Under the pieces are notes generated by a model that searched no databases, had not been told where the DNA came from, and saw nothing but the letters and a program-made list of their open reading frames with translations. DNA of 64,000 nt. Origin: Lates calcarifer (taxonomy: Eukaryota; Chordata; Actinopteri; Centropomidae). A program made the translations under genes and the position numbers. This document shows positions 34,940 to 46,139 of this stretch, piece after piece. The stretch is taken from contig NC_066833.1 of NCBI RefSeq assembly GCF_001640805.2, positions 314,827 through 378,826 of the forward strand, in the 5' to 3' direction. Each line of letters opens with the position of its first letter. Position 1 is the first letter of the stretch.

Positions 34940-36440
34940 TGGTCGCACCTGATCAGCTCATCACAGTCAGATATCTACCCCAGTTCTCCAGCCACAAGCC
35001 GCCAGATCGTCACAGATCTCCACGTGGTAACGTCCGGCCTAACATACTGAGTTAATCTCAGGGTAGTTACTAGCTTTTTGTAGTTTTTCCTGGTGAAAGT
35101 ATTTACTTTTGTTTGCTGTCTTGTGCCTCAGCCTTGCCTGACCAGCGCTGCCGTCTGCCCCTGCCTCCGGACTCAACTCGGTTGCCAGTCTCTCTGGTCT
35201 CCTGGCTGGTCTCCGCACTTTCCCCGGAACATCGGCCCGGCACCCTGGCCAACCCGGACTTGCTCCCCCCTTGTCACCCGGGCCCGGTTCTTATTCCCTC
35301 ATCCAACTCTATTAGTAAGCCTTGGTATCTGCTTGACTCCCTAACTCCATCTGTGCCTGTGTCCTGAGTCTGCTTTCTGGGGTTCAGCCTAGCTGTAGCC
35401 TGACCATGACATCCAGTCAGCAGTGTGTTAGACCACTGCTCCTTGTCTCCAGTCAGCACCTGATCCAGATCTCCAGTCAGTGGATCGGTTGACTCCAGTT
35501 CCTATTCACCTGTTTACAGCTTGACTGACCCCTGCTCCACATGTCCTGTTGGCAGGCCACCTTACACTGGCTGATCTCTGGTCGATGGCCTGGCCAATAC
35601 CAACGAATCTCCTGTCAGCAGACCATCTGTCACCTTGTCTCCTGTCTGCGGCCTGGCTGGCACCAGACCCTGTGTTCCAGTTGGCAGCTTGGCCGAACAC
35701 AAGCTCTAGTTCTCCTGTTGGTGGCTCAGTGACTCTTGCCCGGCCTTGGGAGGGGACCTGTCTTTGTCATTGCCCTCCTGCCAGGCTTCCGGAGGGAACT
35801 CACCTTTGCTGCCATCACCCACCTGCCTGGCGTCCTGGGGGTTTTGTTTTCATTGCTGTCGTCGCCCCCCTGCTCGGCCTCCTGAAGGGACCTGTCTTAA
35901 TGTCTTCACTTTCCTGACTGGCCTCCAAAGGGGGCCTGTCCGGTTCATCTTCTGGTGGAGTCCTGCCTTTATCTTCACCCTCCTGTTCCTCATCGAGGGA
36001 AGTCTCACCTTTACGTTAGGCCTCTGGTGTGCCCCCCTGACCACCCAGTCCCCACAACCTGGGAAATCTGCCTGAGGTCCAGAGCTCCCTTTAAATGTAA
36101 CCAATAATTCCCTACAAAGGAATTTTGGGTAAGCACAGAGTTGAGATGCCCTTTTTGTTGAAAATGTTTTCTCCTGTTTATAGTAGGGAATAAGGCAAGT
36201 CATTTATTTTATTTTCTTTCATTATCCAAGCAAGTTAATGGACTCATTAGTAGTTGAGTTTCTTATTTTGGCCGTGCTCACCCTAATGCCAGCATTGCTT
36301 TGTGTTTACAAATAAATCAGTCATGTTTTAGACTGCAATCAGCTGTGGCACTGGTCATCCTTGAGAGTGGGGGAAGGGAAAGTCACTTTTATTCTACTCT
36401 CAGGTTTCCCCTAGGCTGGGCATAACACTACATAGTTAAA
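34940..36440. other. Unclassified, possibly LTR-retroelement-derived spacer
   Basis: This C-rich stretch is unlike the AT-rich spacers around it. The block at 35130-35420 (GACCAGCGCTGCCGTC to GTAGCCTGACCATGAC) reads like the untranslated or LTR part of a fish Ty3/gypsy element. 35740-36075 holds pyrimidine-rich imperfect repeats (CTGCCnGGCnTCC). No complete domain is readable, so the assignment is weak. Confidence 0.35.
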
Positions 36441-36896
36441 AACAACCAAGATCTAAAAAGTGTGTCTTAAACATGAGGCTTAAAACTGGATAAAAATTCA
36501 GTTTTGATTCAATCAAATACAATACAATACAATCACAACGCTGACACATGAACAAAGGGGATTTGACACCATTCACAGGCAAAGAAATTAAACAGTTTTT
36601 GACATTTTGATGTGGAAAAGTTACATATTATATCTCTCAGGGCAGTCTGGACACTAAAGTGAGTTCCTATCGGAAAGCAACGAGACAGGCTTGGGCTAGC
36701 TGGTTAGAATACTATCTTTGGTAAAAGAAGTGATAGAATTAGAAACATTGGATGCTTTCCTCCCCTGGAGACAGCTCTTGGTGAGCAAAAGAATGAAGAC
36801 TTTGATGCATAGAGCGAGGGAGAGGAGATAAATGAGCTGTACACAGACAGAGCTGTGGTCATACAGCTGTCAGAGCTCAGCAGCTTCTCCTCTCTG

Positions 36897-38166
36897 ATGA
36901 TGGAAGAATGATGAACTCTGCTTCCCACAGCTCCTCAACACCTCCTGTAAGAAGCCAAAGCCTCCTGACTCTGTGAGCTGTGTTCATTTACATCCTGCTG
37001 TTCTTCATCTCTGTGCTGACTGCTGCTCTCAACCTGCTGGTCATCATCTCCATCTCCCACTACAGGTAGATAGAAACCTCTCAACTGGCTTAGATTTACT
37101 GTTACACTGTTACTGTTACACACAGCTTGTGTCGTATGTGAGCTTTTGTAAACTTGTGAAAAACTGTTTGTTAATCTTAGATGAAAGAGTTGTTTTGGTT
37201 GAGAATGTACAGAAGTTCACATAAAACTCTCAGTCTTATGAACCTGATCTGAGTCCATAGCAGTGACTTCAGCCTCCCTCTTACTCTGATATTCTGTGGT
37301 TTTGGGTTTTTCTTCTTCTCTTCTTGATAATATTGTTGATGTGTTGTGGTTTCAGGCAGCTCCACTCCCCCACCAACCTCCTCCTCCTCTCTCTGGCGGT
37401 CTCAGACTTCTTTGTGGGCCTCCTGGTGATCCCAATTGAGACCCTCAAGACAGGGTTCTGCTGGGTCCTGGGTGACCTCGTGTGTGCTCTCTATTTTCTT
37501 ATACCTTACATCCCTATCACTGCCTCTGCGTTTAACATGGTGCTCATATCAGTTGACCGTTATGTGGCTATTTGTGATCCCATGCATTACTCCACCAGGA
37601 TCACTGATAAAGTCATTAACATCTCTGTTTGTCTGTGCTGGATATTTTCAGTTTTCTACAGCATCTTCCTTTCATATGATCACCTGAAACAACCAGGCCG
37701 GTATAATTCCTGCTATGGAGAGTGTCTGGTTAACGTTGCAGGAGATGTGGACCTCGTTGTTGCCTTCATCATTCCTATTACAGTCATTGTAGCTCTGTAT
37801 ATGAGAGTGTTTGTGGTGGCAGTGTCTCAGGCTCGTGCCATGCGCTCTCATGTTAGAACCGTCACAGTCCAGAATACAGTGACTCTGACGACAAAGAAGT
37901 CTGAGCTGAAAGCAGCCAGGACTCTTGGTGTTGTTGTAGCTGTGTTTCTGATTTGCTACTCTCCATACTATTGTCTCACACTCACAGGTGGCAACATCTT
38001 AATTGGTTCTCCAATTGAGGCCTTTATGAGTTTTCTGGTGTATTTCAACTCCTGTCTGAACCCTGTCATCTACGCCTTCTTCTACCCCTGGTTTAGAAAA
38101 GCTGTAAAACACATTGTCACTCTTCAGATCCTGCAGCCTGGCTCCTGTGATGCAAACGTACTGTAG
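36897..38166 (+). pseudogene. TAAR locus 3: broken exon 1, intact exon 2
   Basis: Exon 1 (36897-37065) is 169 bases rather than 167. An extra T gives MMEE then TGA, and a second extra base near 36974 puts another TGA in the TM1 frame, so no start reaches the donor in frame. The intron (37066-37355) is short and lacks a segment the other copies have. Exon 2 (37356-38166) is fully open: FFVGLLVIPIETL in TM2, P at 3.32, DRYVAICDPMHYS, D at 5.42 with P5.50, CYSPYY, NSCLNPVIYAFFYPWF, and a complete tail. Two indels in one small exon next to an unblemished 811-base exon is odd. Assembly error, or rescue by another first exon, should be excluded before calling it dead. Confidence 0.8.
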
Positions 38167-39235
38167 AGACATTGCTGTGATTAAAATGAGACCCCCACCT
38201 CATAGTGTTTCCAAGTGGTATGTGGCACTGTTACAAATGAAAGCACTGCTGCTATCAGAGGGTGTGTGATGTTGAAGGGGCCAAAACACCTGATGAGGTT
38301 ATATCAGTGATAATGTGTTCGTAGAAATTTATGTCAAATCAAGTCTTTGTCTTTGTATTTTTTGCCATGAATCTTCTCCAACTCTCATGGTTCCTGTTTT
38401 CATATGTGTAGAATATTTAAGAAATTGTTGCATGTATTGAGCTGGTTGATATACTGTGCAGTATTTTAAGTACTGAATATTTTATGATTATTTCTTTAAG
38501 TAAAAATAGACTTAAATTTACTATTATGAAGTAAATGTTGATTGTAGTGACTCTTCAAAACAAACAAACCAGGTGATTAAAACCAGTAAGGACACATTTA
38601 AAAAAGTGCTTGTACTGCTAAAGTAACTCCACTTGTTTCTCTGATAACTGCAGGTCTAGTCTGATAACTAAAATCCTTTATCTGGTTAATTTTTATACTT
38701 AAAAACGACCAAGATCTAAAAATCATAAAATCATAAAAATCTATTTTCATGCTTCTGACAACTACAATGCTTATGCACGCTCAAAAGGAATATGACGTCA
38801 TTGACAGGTGATCACTGTAAACATTTAGGATACTATAAGAATGCAACTCGAGAACATATGTAACTTAGGTCTAGTTGTTTTTAGACATTTTAATGTGGAA
38901 AAGTTACAGATTATATCAAAATGTTATAACTATAATTTATATATCCTGAAGTAGAGGAAAGAGATACAACACATAAAGTATGGGATATCACGCCCTGTAT
39001 GTCCTGACTGAAGACCCCTCTATTCACACGGTTAGGACAAGTGACCTGTGATGGTGTATATGAGGCACCACCAGCACATATTCTTTCAGATAACGCGCCA
39101 CTTCTCCCAGATAATTGTTGCAATTAAAAATGTTTCAGTATTCATGTTTATGTCTTTTCTTTGCATTGTAACAATACAAAAAATAGAAAAAGAGTCAAAT
39201 CTAATACCATTCCACACAGAACTCCAAAAATGGAC

Positions 39236-40315
39236 TGGACAAAATTATTGACACCCTCAACTTAGCATTTGGTAGCACACCCTTTGGAAAAAATAACAAT
39301 CACTTCCTGTAACCATGAACAAATTCATTACATCTCTCTACTGGACTTTTGGACCTCTCCTCTTTTGCCAACTGCTCCAGGTCTCTCAGATTTGGAGGGT
39401 TCCTTCTCTCCACAGGAGTTCTATGGGATTTAGATCTGGATTCATTGTTGGCTGCCTCAGAACTCTCCAGCTTTTTGTCTTCAACCATTTATGGTTGCTT
39501 TTTGAAGTATGCTTCAGGTCATTGTCCTGCTGGAAGACCCATGACCTCTGTTGGAGACCCAGCTCTCAGACACTATATTGCACTCACTCAACTACAAATT
39601 CTTTGGTAGTCTTCAGATTTCATAACACCATGCACACAGTCCAGATGTCTGGTGCTGGAAGCAGCGAAGCAACCCCATAATATCAGGGAACCTCTACAAT
39701 GTTTGACCATAGAGACCATGTTTTTTGCTTTGATGGCCTTATTTTGTTTTCTCTAAACAGAACAATGATGTGTTTTACCAAAAAAGGATGTATTTGTCTT
39801 GGCAACCTCTAGTCTGGCTTTTCTATGTCTGTGTGTCAACAGTGGGGTCCTCCTGGGTGTCCCACCATAGCGTCTCATTTCATTTAGATGGTGACGGATG
39901 GTGTACCCTGTGTCTGCAGGTCAACTTGAATTTGTTTGGAAGATGATCTAGGATTTTTATCCACCATTTGAACAATCCTTCATTGATATCTTTCATCAAG
40001 TTTTCTCTTCTGACCAAGTCCAGGGAGGTTAGCTACAGTTGACTGAATTAATAACATTGTGCAAAGTGGACACAGGAACACTAAGATCTCTGGAGATGGA
40101 CTTGCAGCCTTGAGATTGTCAATTCTCCAGTCCATTTGTGGAGTTCTGTGTGGAATGATATCAGATTTGCCTTTTTTCCCCACTTTTTTCCTGTTGTTCC
40201 AATACAAACGAAAGAATATCAGACCTTTTCTAATTGCATCAGTTTTCTGGGAGAAGTGATGTAATACCTGGAAGAAATGCAGGGATGCCAATATTTTTGG
40301 CCATGACTGTATTTA
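39236..40315 (-). mobile_element. Decayed Tc1/mariner element
   Basis: The right end on the + strand is CCAATATTTTTGGCCATGAC (40290-40309), a typical Tc1 terminus. The left end carries a diverged counterpart near 39236 (GGACAAAATTATTGACACCC). On the minus strand, 39488-39300 reads as a Tc1 transposase tail (PPNLRDLEQLAKEE, then SPVERCNEFVHGYRK). 40291-39980 reads as its N-terminal part. The frame is broken repeatedly. Confidence 0.75.
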
Positions 40316-40479
40316 CAGTATCGGTCAACATGTTTGTCTTTCAGTTCAACAACCACTCTTCACTGATCCCAGCTAGGCAGTGGGGCAATCAAGTACTGTA
40401 ACTTCTTGTTCCTCTCCTTCATGGGACAGAAGTTATCTTCATAGCATTTCATTTCCTTGTCAACAGATTCACTCGGTGC

Positions 40480-42200
40480 AATTCATGCCCTGCAGAACAG
40501 TCACTGAATTGAAGTCAAACCTCCAGCAATGTAGTGCATCATAGACCCAGTAGAAAGAACAGCTTGAGCCATCCGAGTTCTGTCACATCCAAGCAGTAAA
40601 ACCAAACAAAAGTGTGCGGCAATGACCAACTAGCTGCAGCACAGATATCATCCACAGAAACCCCTCGAAACAATGCCTATGACGTTGCCAAGCCCACGGT
40701 GGGAAGTGCACCCTCACGCCTGGAGGCCCCAACTGTCATAAACCAGAGATAGCCCCCACAATCCAATGAGAATGAGGTATTGTCTAGACTGAGTTTTACC
40801 CCTGGCTGGGTTGGCAAAACAGACAACTGATCACATAAATGCACACTGTGACTGTGGTCTGTGTAGGTGTAGAGTGCTTGCACAGGACAAAAGGAATGCA
40901 ACCTCCTCTGCTCCACAGATCAAAGAGGGTAACAAAATCATCCGCAAAAATGCCTTATTTGGGTGTAATGCAATCCTGGGGCCATCTGAGCTGAACTCGG
41001 TGCTCAAGGGATGCCAGACAAAGCATGAAGGTTGCTAGCCAGCTTTGCAGAGGTCAAAGCAAGAAGCAGCACATTCTTGCATGAAAGAAATTTCAATACA
41101 CACACTCCCAAACCACTTCCCAAGAGGGGATGCTAAATTTAAGCACGGGCCTCAGCCAATGGACCCCTTTAAAAATCATATGGCAAAAGGTTGAGGGCCT
41201 GATGTCACCTCATCAAAGCCAATGTGACAAGCAGATAGAGCTGCCAAATAGACCTTCATCATGACAAAGGAGAGACCCTTATTCAGCAGCGCCCAAAAAG
41301 ACGTCTAAATGTCAAAAATAGAGCTTTGAAATTAAAGTACACCACTGTTCAAATGCCTGGCATTTATAGGAGTAAAGGCCTCTAGTGGACTATGCTCTTG
41401 CATAGCCACATGATCATAGCCACCACACTTGTGGGACAAACCTTTAGTAATCTCTCAACAAGTAGATATGCAGGTGCCACAGTTCTAAGCATGGATGAAT
41501 CACTTCCCATCCTGCTTGAGACAGGAGGTCCCTGTGAAGGGGAAGCTGGCACGACGACTTTGCTGGCCACTGCAGAGCCACCAGGATCAGGAACTGGTCC
41601 TGCCAGGGCACCCTCTTCAGAACAGGTAGTATGTTTGGTTTGAGCTTGTTGGGCCATGGGTGCACCAGCGTATCCAATCTCAATGGTGCATGGTGGTCTG
41701 TAATGGAAAGCAAGAGAATGCCATGATCAGTGGATGCAGCTTTCGCTCCTTCAAAAGAGGACCCTCGCTGGACAGGAAGATCTACCCCCAGGCTCAGGAA
41801 GCCCTGACTCTGACAGACGGGAAATGAACACTGCACCACAGCAACAGAGGTTAAGACAGTTTTAACGGGAAGTGAGCAGGTCCCCCCCTGCCAGAACACA
41901 AAGCTTGTGGTCAAACAGAAAACTCAAAATTAGCACTCTGTGGTCAGCCACACTCACCAACTAAGGCAACGTGAGACGGGGCCAGAAAAGCCACCAGGGA
42001 TGATTCCATCAGTGGGTACTTGAACAAACTGGCCTTCTCCACTCCATCCAAATCCAAATATTGTCCATAGCTAGGCATTGCAATGTAAACTTCATGACAA
42101 CGTTCAGGAAGATGGGCAAGTGGTTTATAACCATTTGGGCTCAGGGGGAAGGAAAAAATCTTGTGATTCATGATGGTTTCTGAGCAGCGGGGGAAAAGGC
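40480..42200 (-). mobile_element. DIRS-like tyrosine-recombinase retroelement, fragment B
   Basis: On the minus strand, 41914-41444 is an open frame with LPLHRDLLSQAG and HPCLELWHLHIY, wording found at the end of DIRS-type reverse transcriptase/RNase H. Further on (about 41290-41200) it reads KGLSFVMMKVYLAALSACHI, the start of the tyrosine-recombinase domain, and near 40690-40520 the recombinase C-terminus as in fragment A. 42171-41944 is gag-like. Stops break it, so it is non-functional. It lies between TAAR loci 3 and 4. Confidence 0.75.
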
Positions 42201-42421
42201 CACTCCACCTTTTTCAGTGCTACAGCGGTACAGTGAGAAGAAGAATGTTGTCCTCACTAACTGAAGCTTCAGTGGCAACATACTGGCCCAAATACAAAGC
42301 CTCCTGTCATCCTCTCAACAAACCATGAATTTCCATACCAATGTCCAACACCTATTTTCATCAAGGCAAGCAGTAGCTAACTTCAATCTGACAATAACCT
42401 GTAGAACTGGAATTGATAAGC

Positions 42422-42761
42422 AAAACTGAATGGGAACTTTCAGGGCAGTCTGGACACTACAGCAGTTTGCTATCAGAAAGTGTTGAGACAGGTCAGGGCT
42501 AGCAGGTTAGCATGCTAATTTTAGTAGGAGAAAAGAAGTAAAGACACAGAAGCAAAGAAAAAGATGATGTAGTCTTAGACACAGTGTAGGTGGTGGGGTG
42601 ACACATGACAGGAACAACAGTTGGCAAATTAAGAGTTGGATTCATGGAGTGAGGGAGGAGGGGAGGTTGTGTCATGTGAGGTTAGAGAGGAGATAAATGA
42701 GCTGTACACAGACAGAGCTGTGGTCATACAGCTGTCAGAGCTCAGCAGCTTCTCCTCTCTG
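42422..42761 (+). promoter_or_regulatory. Conserved 5' module of the TAAR loci (shown for locus 4)
   Basis: Two conserved parts precede the receptors. The distal part (42440-42530 here) is the dispersed repeat with CTATCAGAAAGTG and GTTAGCATGCTAA; it is also seen before loci 2, 3, 5 and 7. The proximal part (about 42580-42761) runs GGTGGGGTGACACATGACAGGAACA, then GATTCATGGAGTGAGGGAGG, then GAGCTGTACACAGACAGAGC up to the ATG. It is kept in whole or part before all seven loci. The last 60-80 bases are almost invariant and probably form the 5' UTR. Which bases act as promoter cannot be told from sequence. Confidence 0.5.
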
Positions 42762-43956
42762 ATGATGGAAGAAGATGAACTCTGCTTCCCACAGCTCCTC
42801 AACACCTCCTGCAAGAAGCCAAAACCTCCTGACTCTGAGGCTGTGTTCATTTACACCATGCTTTTCATAATGTCTCTGCTGACTGTCATTCTCAACCTGC
42901 TGGTCATCATCTCCATCTCCCACTACAGGTAGATAGAAACCTCTCAACTGGCTTAGATTTACTGTTGTGAACTTGTGAAAAACACTTTGTTAATCTGTAG
43001 AAAACAGTTGTTATGGATGAGGATGTTAATATTTCTACACATCCACAGATGTTAGTTTCTCCTGCAGAGATTTTACAGAGGCTGAGATAAAACTCTTATG
43101 AACCTGATCTGAGTCCTTGATAATATTGTTGATGTGTTGTGGTTTCAGGCAGCTCCACTCCCCCACCAACCTTGTCCTCCTCTCTCTGGCGGTCTCAGAC
43201 TTCTTTGTGGGCCTCCTGGTAATTCCAATTGAGACCCTCATGACAGGGACCTGCTGGGTCCTGGGTGACCTCCTGTGTGCTCTGTATTTTCTTATACCTT
43301 ACATCCTTATCTCTGCCTCTGTGGGAAGCATGGTGCTCATATCAGTCGACCGTTATGTGGCTATTTGTGACCCCATGCATTACTCCACCAGGATCACTGA
43401 TAAAGTTGTTACTGTCAGTGTTTGTCTGTGTTGGATCTTTTCTACTTTCTACGGCATTTTCATTTTTTATGATCACCTGAAGCAACCAGGCCGGTATAAT
43501 TCCTGCTATGGAGAGTGTGTGGTTGACATCGTAGGAGAAGTGGACCTTGCTATGGCCTTCATCATTCCTATTACAATCATCCTAGTTCTGTATATGAGAG
43601 TGTTTGTGGTGGCAGTGTCTCAGGCTCGTGCCATGCGCTCTCATGTTGCAGCCACAGTCCAGTATTCAATGACTCGGACGACAAAGAAGTCTGAGCTGAA
43701 AGCAGCCAGAACTCTTGGTGTTGTTGTAGTTGTGTTTCTGATTTGCTACTCTCCATACTATTGTCTCACACTCACAAGCGGCAGCATCTTGGTTGGTTCT
43801 TCAACTGAGGCCTTTATGAGTTTTCTGATGTATTTTAACTCCTGTCTGAACCCTGTCATCTACGCCTTCTTCTACCCCTGGTTTAGAAAAGCTGTAAAAC
43901 ACATTGTCACTCTTCAGATTCTGCGGCCTGGTTCCTGTGATGCAAACGTACTGTAG
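42762..43956 (+). CDS. TAAR locus 4, intact non-classical TAAR (324 aa)
   Basis: Exon 1 is 42762-42928, exon 2 43149-43956, with a 220-base intron that is the shortest in the cluster. The protein begins MMEEDELCF with an N-T-S sequon. TM1 is EAVFIYTMLFIMSLLTVI. TM2 ends FFVGLLVIPIETLMTG. Residue 3.32 is Pro, DRY is intact, and ECL2 reads NSCYGECVV. TM5 has D at 5.42 followed by AFIIP (P5.50). ICL3 is one residue shorter than in locus 2 (AATVQYSMTRTT). TM6 has CYSPYY and TM7 the TAAR fingerprint. Its TM3 (ISASVGSMVL) is identical to locus 2, while its ECL2/TM5 edge differs (VVDIVGEVDLAM). It is therefore the closest relative of loci 1-3 but with its own candidate binding surface. Confidence 0.95.
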
Positions 43957-44209
43957 AGACACTGTGCTGGGATTTTCTTTATGATAATTGAACTGAATTC
44001 AAACAGTAGTGCATAATTCGATTGCTCATATCCAACTCATTACATGTTTACATACAAGTGAAACTTTTTTCGTGTTTATGTGCGAACAAACAACCCACAT
44101 TTTGTTGGACTTGATTTCTCACTGTAAGAGTTGCAGTGCTTCATAACTGGCCACATTATTGGTATCATATTTTAATGAATTAAGTGGGTAGGTATATACC
44201 AAAAATGTA

Positions 44210-44262
44210 AAATTTGTACATTTCCCCGCCGTGGGACTAATAAAGGATTATCTTATTTCTAC
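44210..44262 (+). mobile_element. LINE 3' tail fragment
   Basis: The words GTACATTTCCCCGCCGTGGG and ACTAATAAAGGATTATCTTA match the usual 3' end of a fish non-LTR retrotransposon. Only the tail is present. Confidence 0.5.
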
Positions 44263-44439
44263 ACCATGTGTAGTCTTTATGCCCAGTCCCTAAGACGTCC
44301 TATAAATAATAAGTTAGTTAAGTGGCAACTATTTAATTATTAATTATTTGATATTAATGTTATTGTAAATACAGAATACAGGTGATTAATCAATGTGCAA
44401 ATGTTAAAATAGAAGCTTATTGTGAAGTTGATACCCTAG

Positions 44440-44960
44440 ACCATTGATTACTCTCAGACTGGCAGTCTGCCCCACTATCTGATCCAACTCACCACCACAT
44501 GTTGATGAGTTGACAGCTCTGCCCCTTTCTTCACCTGAGTGTCCAAGACATATGGCCGTAGATCTGATGATATGATCACAAAATCTATCATTGATCTTCG
44601 GCCTTAGGTGTTCTTGTACCAAGTACATTTATGCTTGAACATAGTGTTTGTTCAATAACAATTTACCACTCAGGCTCAGATTAGATTGGTCGTTCCTCGC
44701 AGTCATGCCCTTCCAGGTTTCTCCATCATGTTTAGTGCATATGCACACACAACAGCCAGAGTCCTCCCTTCAGTGACTTGCAGTCATGTAGAGGTGACCC
44801 TCTTGCTACCAAGGGTGAACTCCCAACACGGTGGCACTCAGCCAGGGACTTGTGAGCTTCCCTACATCCACCCAGCACCTCTCAGCCTGGGCAGCTCTGG
44901 CAAAGGAGAGTCCATTCCCTCTCCAGGTCTGTCAACAAAATGAGGTGAGGTGAAGGAAAG
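44440..44960 (-). mobile_element. Non-LTR retrotransposon fragment (minus strand), repeated at 54.83-55.21 kb
   Basis: The block from CAGCTCTGCCCC through CTTGTGAGCTTCCC shares many phrases with 54830-55210. Both contain TGCATATGCACACACAACAG and a GTCCAAGACAT/AGATCTGATGAT stretch. No domain is intact. Orientation is inferred from related reverse-transcriptase fragments at 53.3 and 59.4 kb. Confidence 0.4.
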
Positions 44961-45639
44961 ACGTGAAGGAAGGATTGATAAGGAATTAGGAAAAGAAAAC
45001 CAACTTTATTTATAACATGTGGAAGACATGTACAGTGACAAACTCAGTTACAAGTCAATAAGGTTTCCTGTCCATCACTAATAATAAAATAACATTGAGA
45101 AAGTTGAGAAAGTTGAGCTGTTAAAATAGGAATTGTGCGACGGGTTCGGTGTATCTTGAAATGTATGGTTGTCTTTCATGGGCGCTTTTACGTTTTTAAT
45201 ACATTTGTAGTAGAGAAAATATTTGTTTTAGAGAGGGGAAGGATTTTCAGAAGTTTTGGATCATGTCACAGACATAAAACAGGTGCTCTGTTGGATCTAC
45301 ATGTTCGTGGATCTGCTACAGTGTAACTACGACGGTGCATCACTTTAAATGCTGCTGTTGCAAGGAATTATGGGACGGCATTCTCTCCTTTCCCAAGCAC
45401 TGAAGCTACTTAACATCTTATCATGGCTGCCACTGAGATATGTCCGGGTCATTTCAGTCATTTAAGAACCTTCCTTCGACCGCAGCCCATGAGTTTGGTT
45501 CCAGAACCTGTGCTATGAGTAGAGGTGAGGCCAGCTTTATCTAATTTGTAACACTCATGTCCCCAAAGACAGTCTGCAATGTCGGGCATCGGTATGCCTG
45601 GGCCCACCATCCTCGTGGGTGGTGCTCCAACTCAAATTT

Positions 45640-45830
45640 ACCTGTGTCATCAGGGTTTATGATGCTGAAATCCTAATCCACACCTTTGTCTCGCTGAGAC
45701 TTGATTATTGTAATGTCTTGTTTTCGGGCCTGCCACTTGCTAGTACTAAAAGACTAAAAGACACATGGTTCAGAATTATGCAGTGCCTTTCTCTGGAATA
45801 ACCTCCCAACTGATTTTAGATGGGCTGAGT
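45640..45830 (+). mobile_element. L2-type LINE C-terminal fragment
   Basis: The frame reads YDAEILIHTFVSLRLDYCNV then LFSGLPLASTKRLKD, the same protein segment found in the longer LINE at 62.29 kb. It then jumps to FLWNNL-like wording, so it is internally deleted. Confidence 0.7.
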
Positions 45831-45844
45831 CTGTAACAGTTACA

Positions 45845-45960
45845 GGTGTCAGCCGGGTCACAGACAGGAAACAAGGAGCAGGAGTGTGCCCGACTGCTGA
45901 CAGGACAGGTGTCAGCCTGGTTTCTGACAGGAGATGAAGAGCACAGTGTTTCCCTTCAAA
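45845..45960. repeat. Degenerate minisatellite, inverse orientation, short copy
   Basis: Two imperfect units carry ACAGGTGTCAGCC and GACAGGAnACnAGGAGC words. They are the complement of the family at 34430-34830. Confidence 0.5.
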
Positions 45961-46139
45961 TGACTGGGGTGGGGGGTGGGGTGGGAGTTATATTACGGTT
46001 ACACATACATGTTGGAGGAGAGGACTAGGGCTAGCCTCCCTGCCAACAAAGCTACAGTTGGCAGATAGCGCGTATAAAAATGAAAAATAATTTGGTCTGA
46101 CTTTCAGACGTTTGTCAATGGTCAACATCTGTCCATCTA

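Noticed and set aside
36973..37224. Alternative frame through TAAR locus 3 exon 1
   Set aside because: It reads TM1 DNA out of frame (HLHPAVLHLCADCC), does not join exon 2 in phase and runs through the donor.
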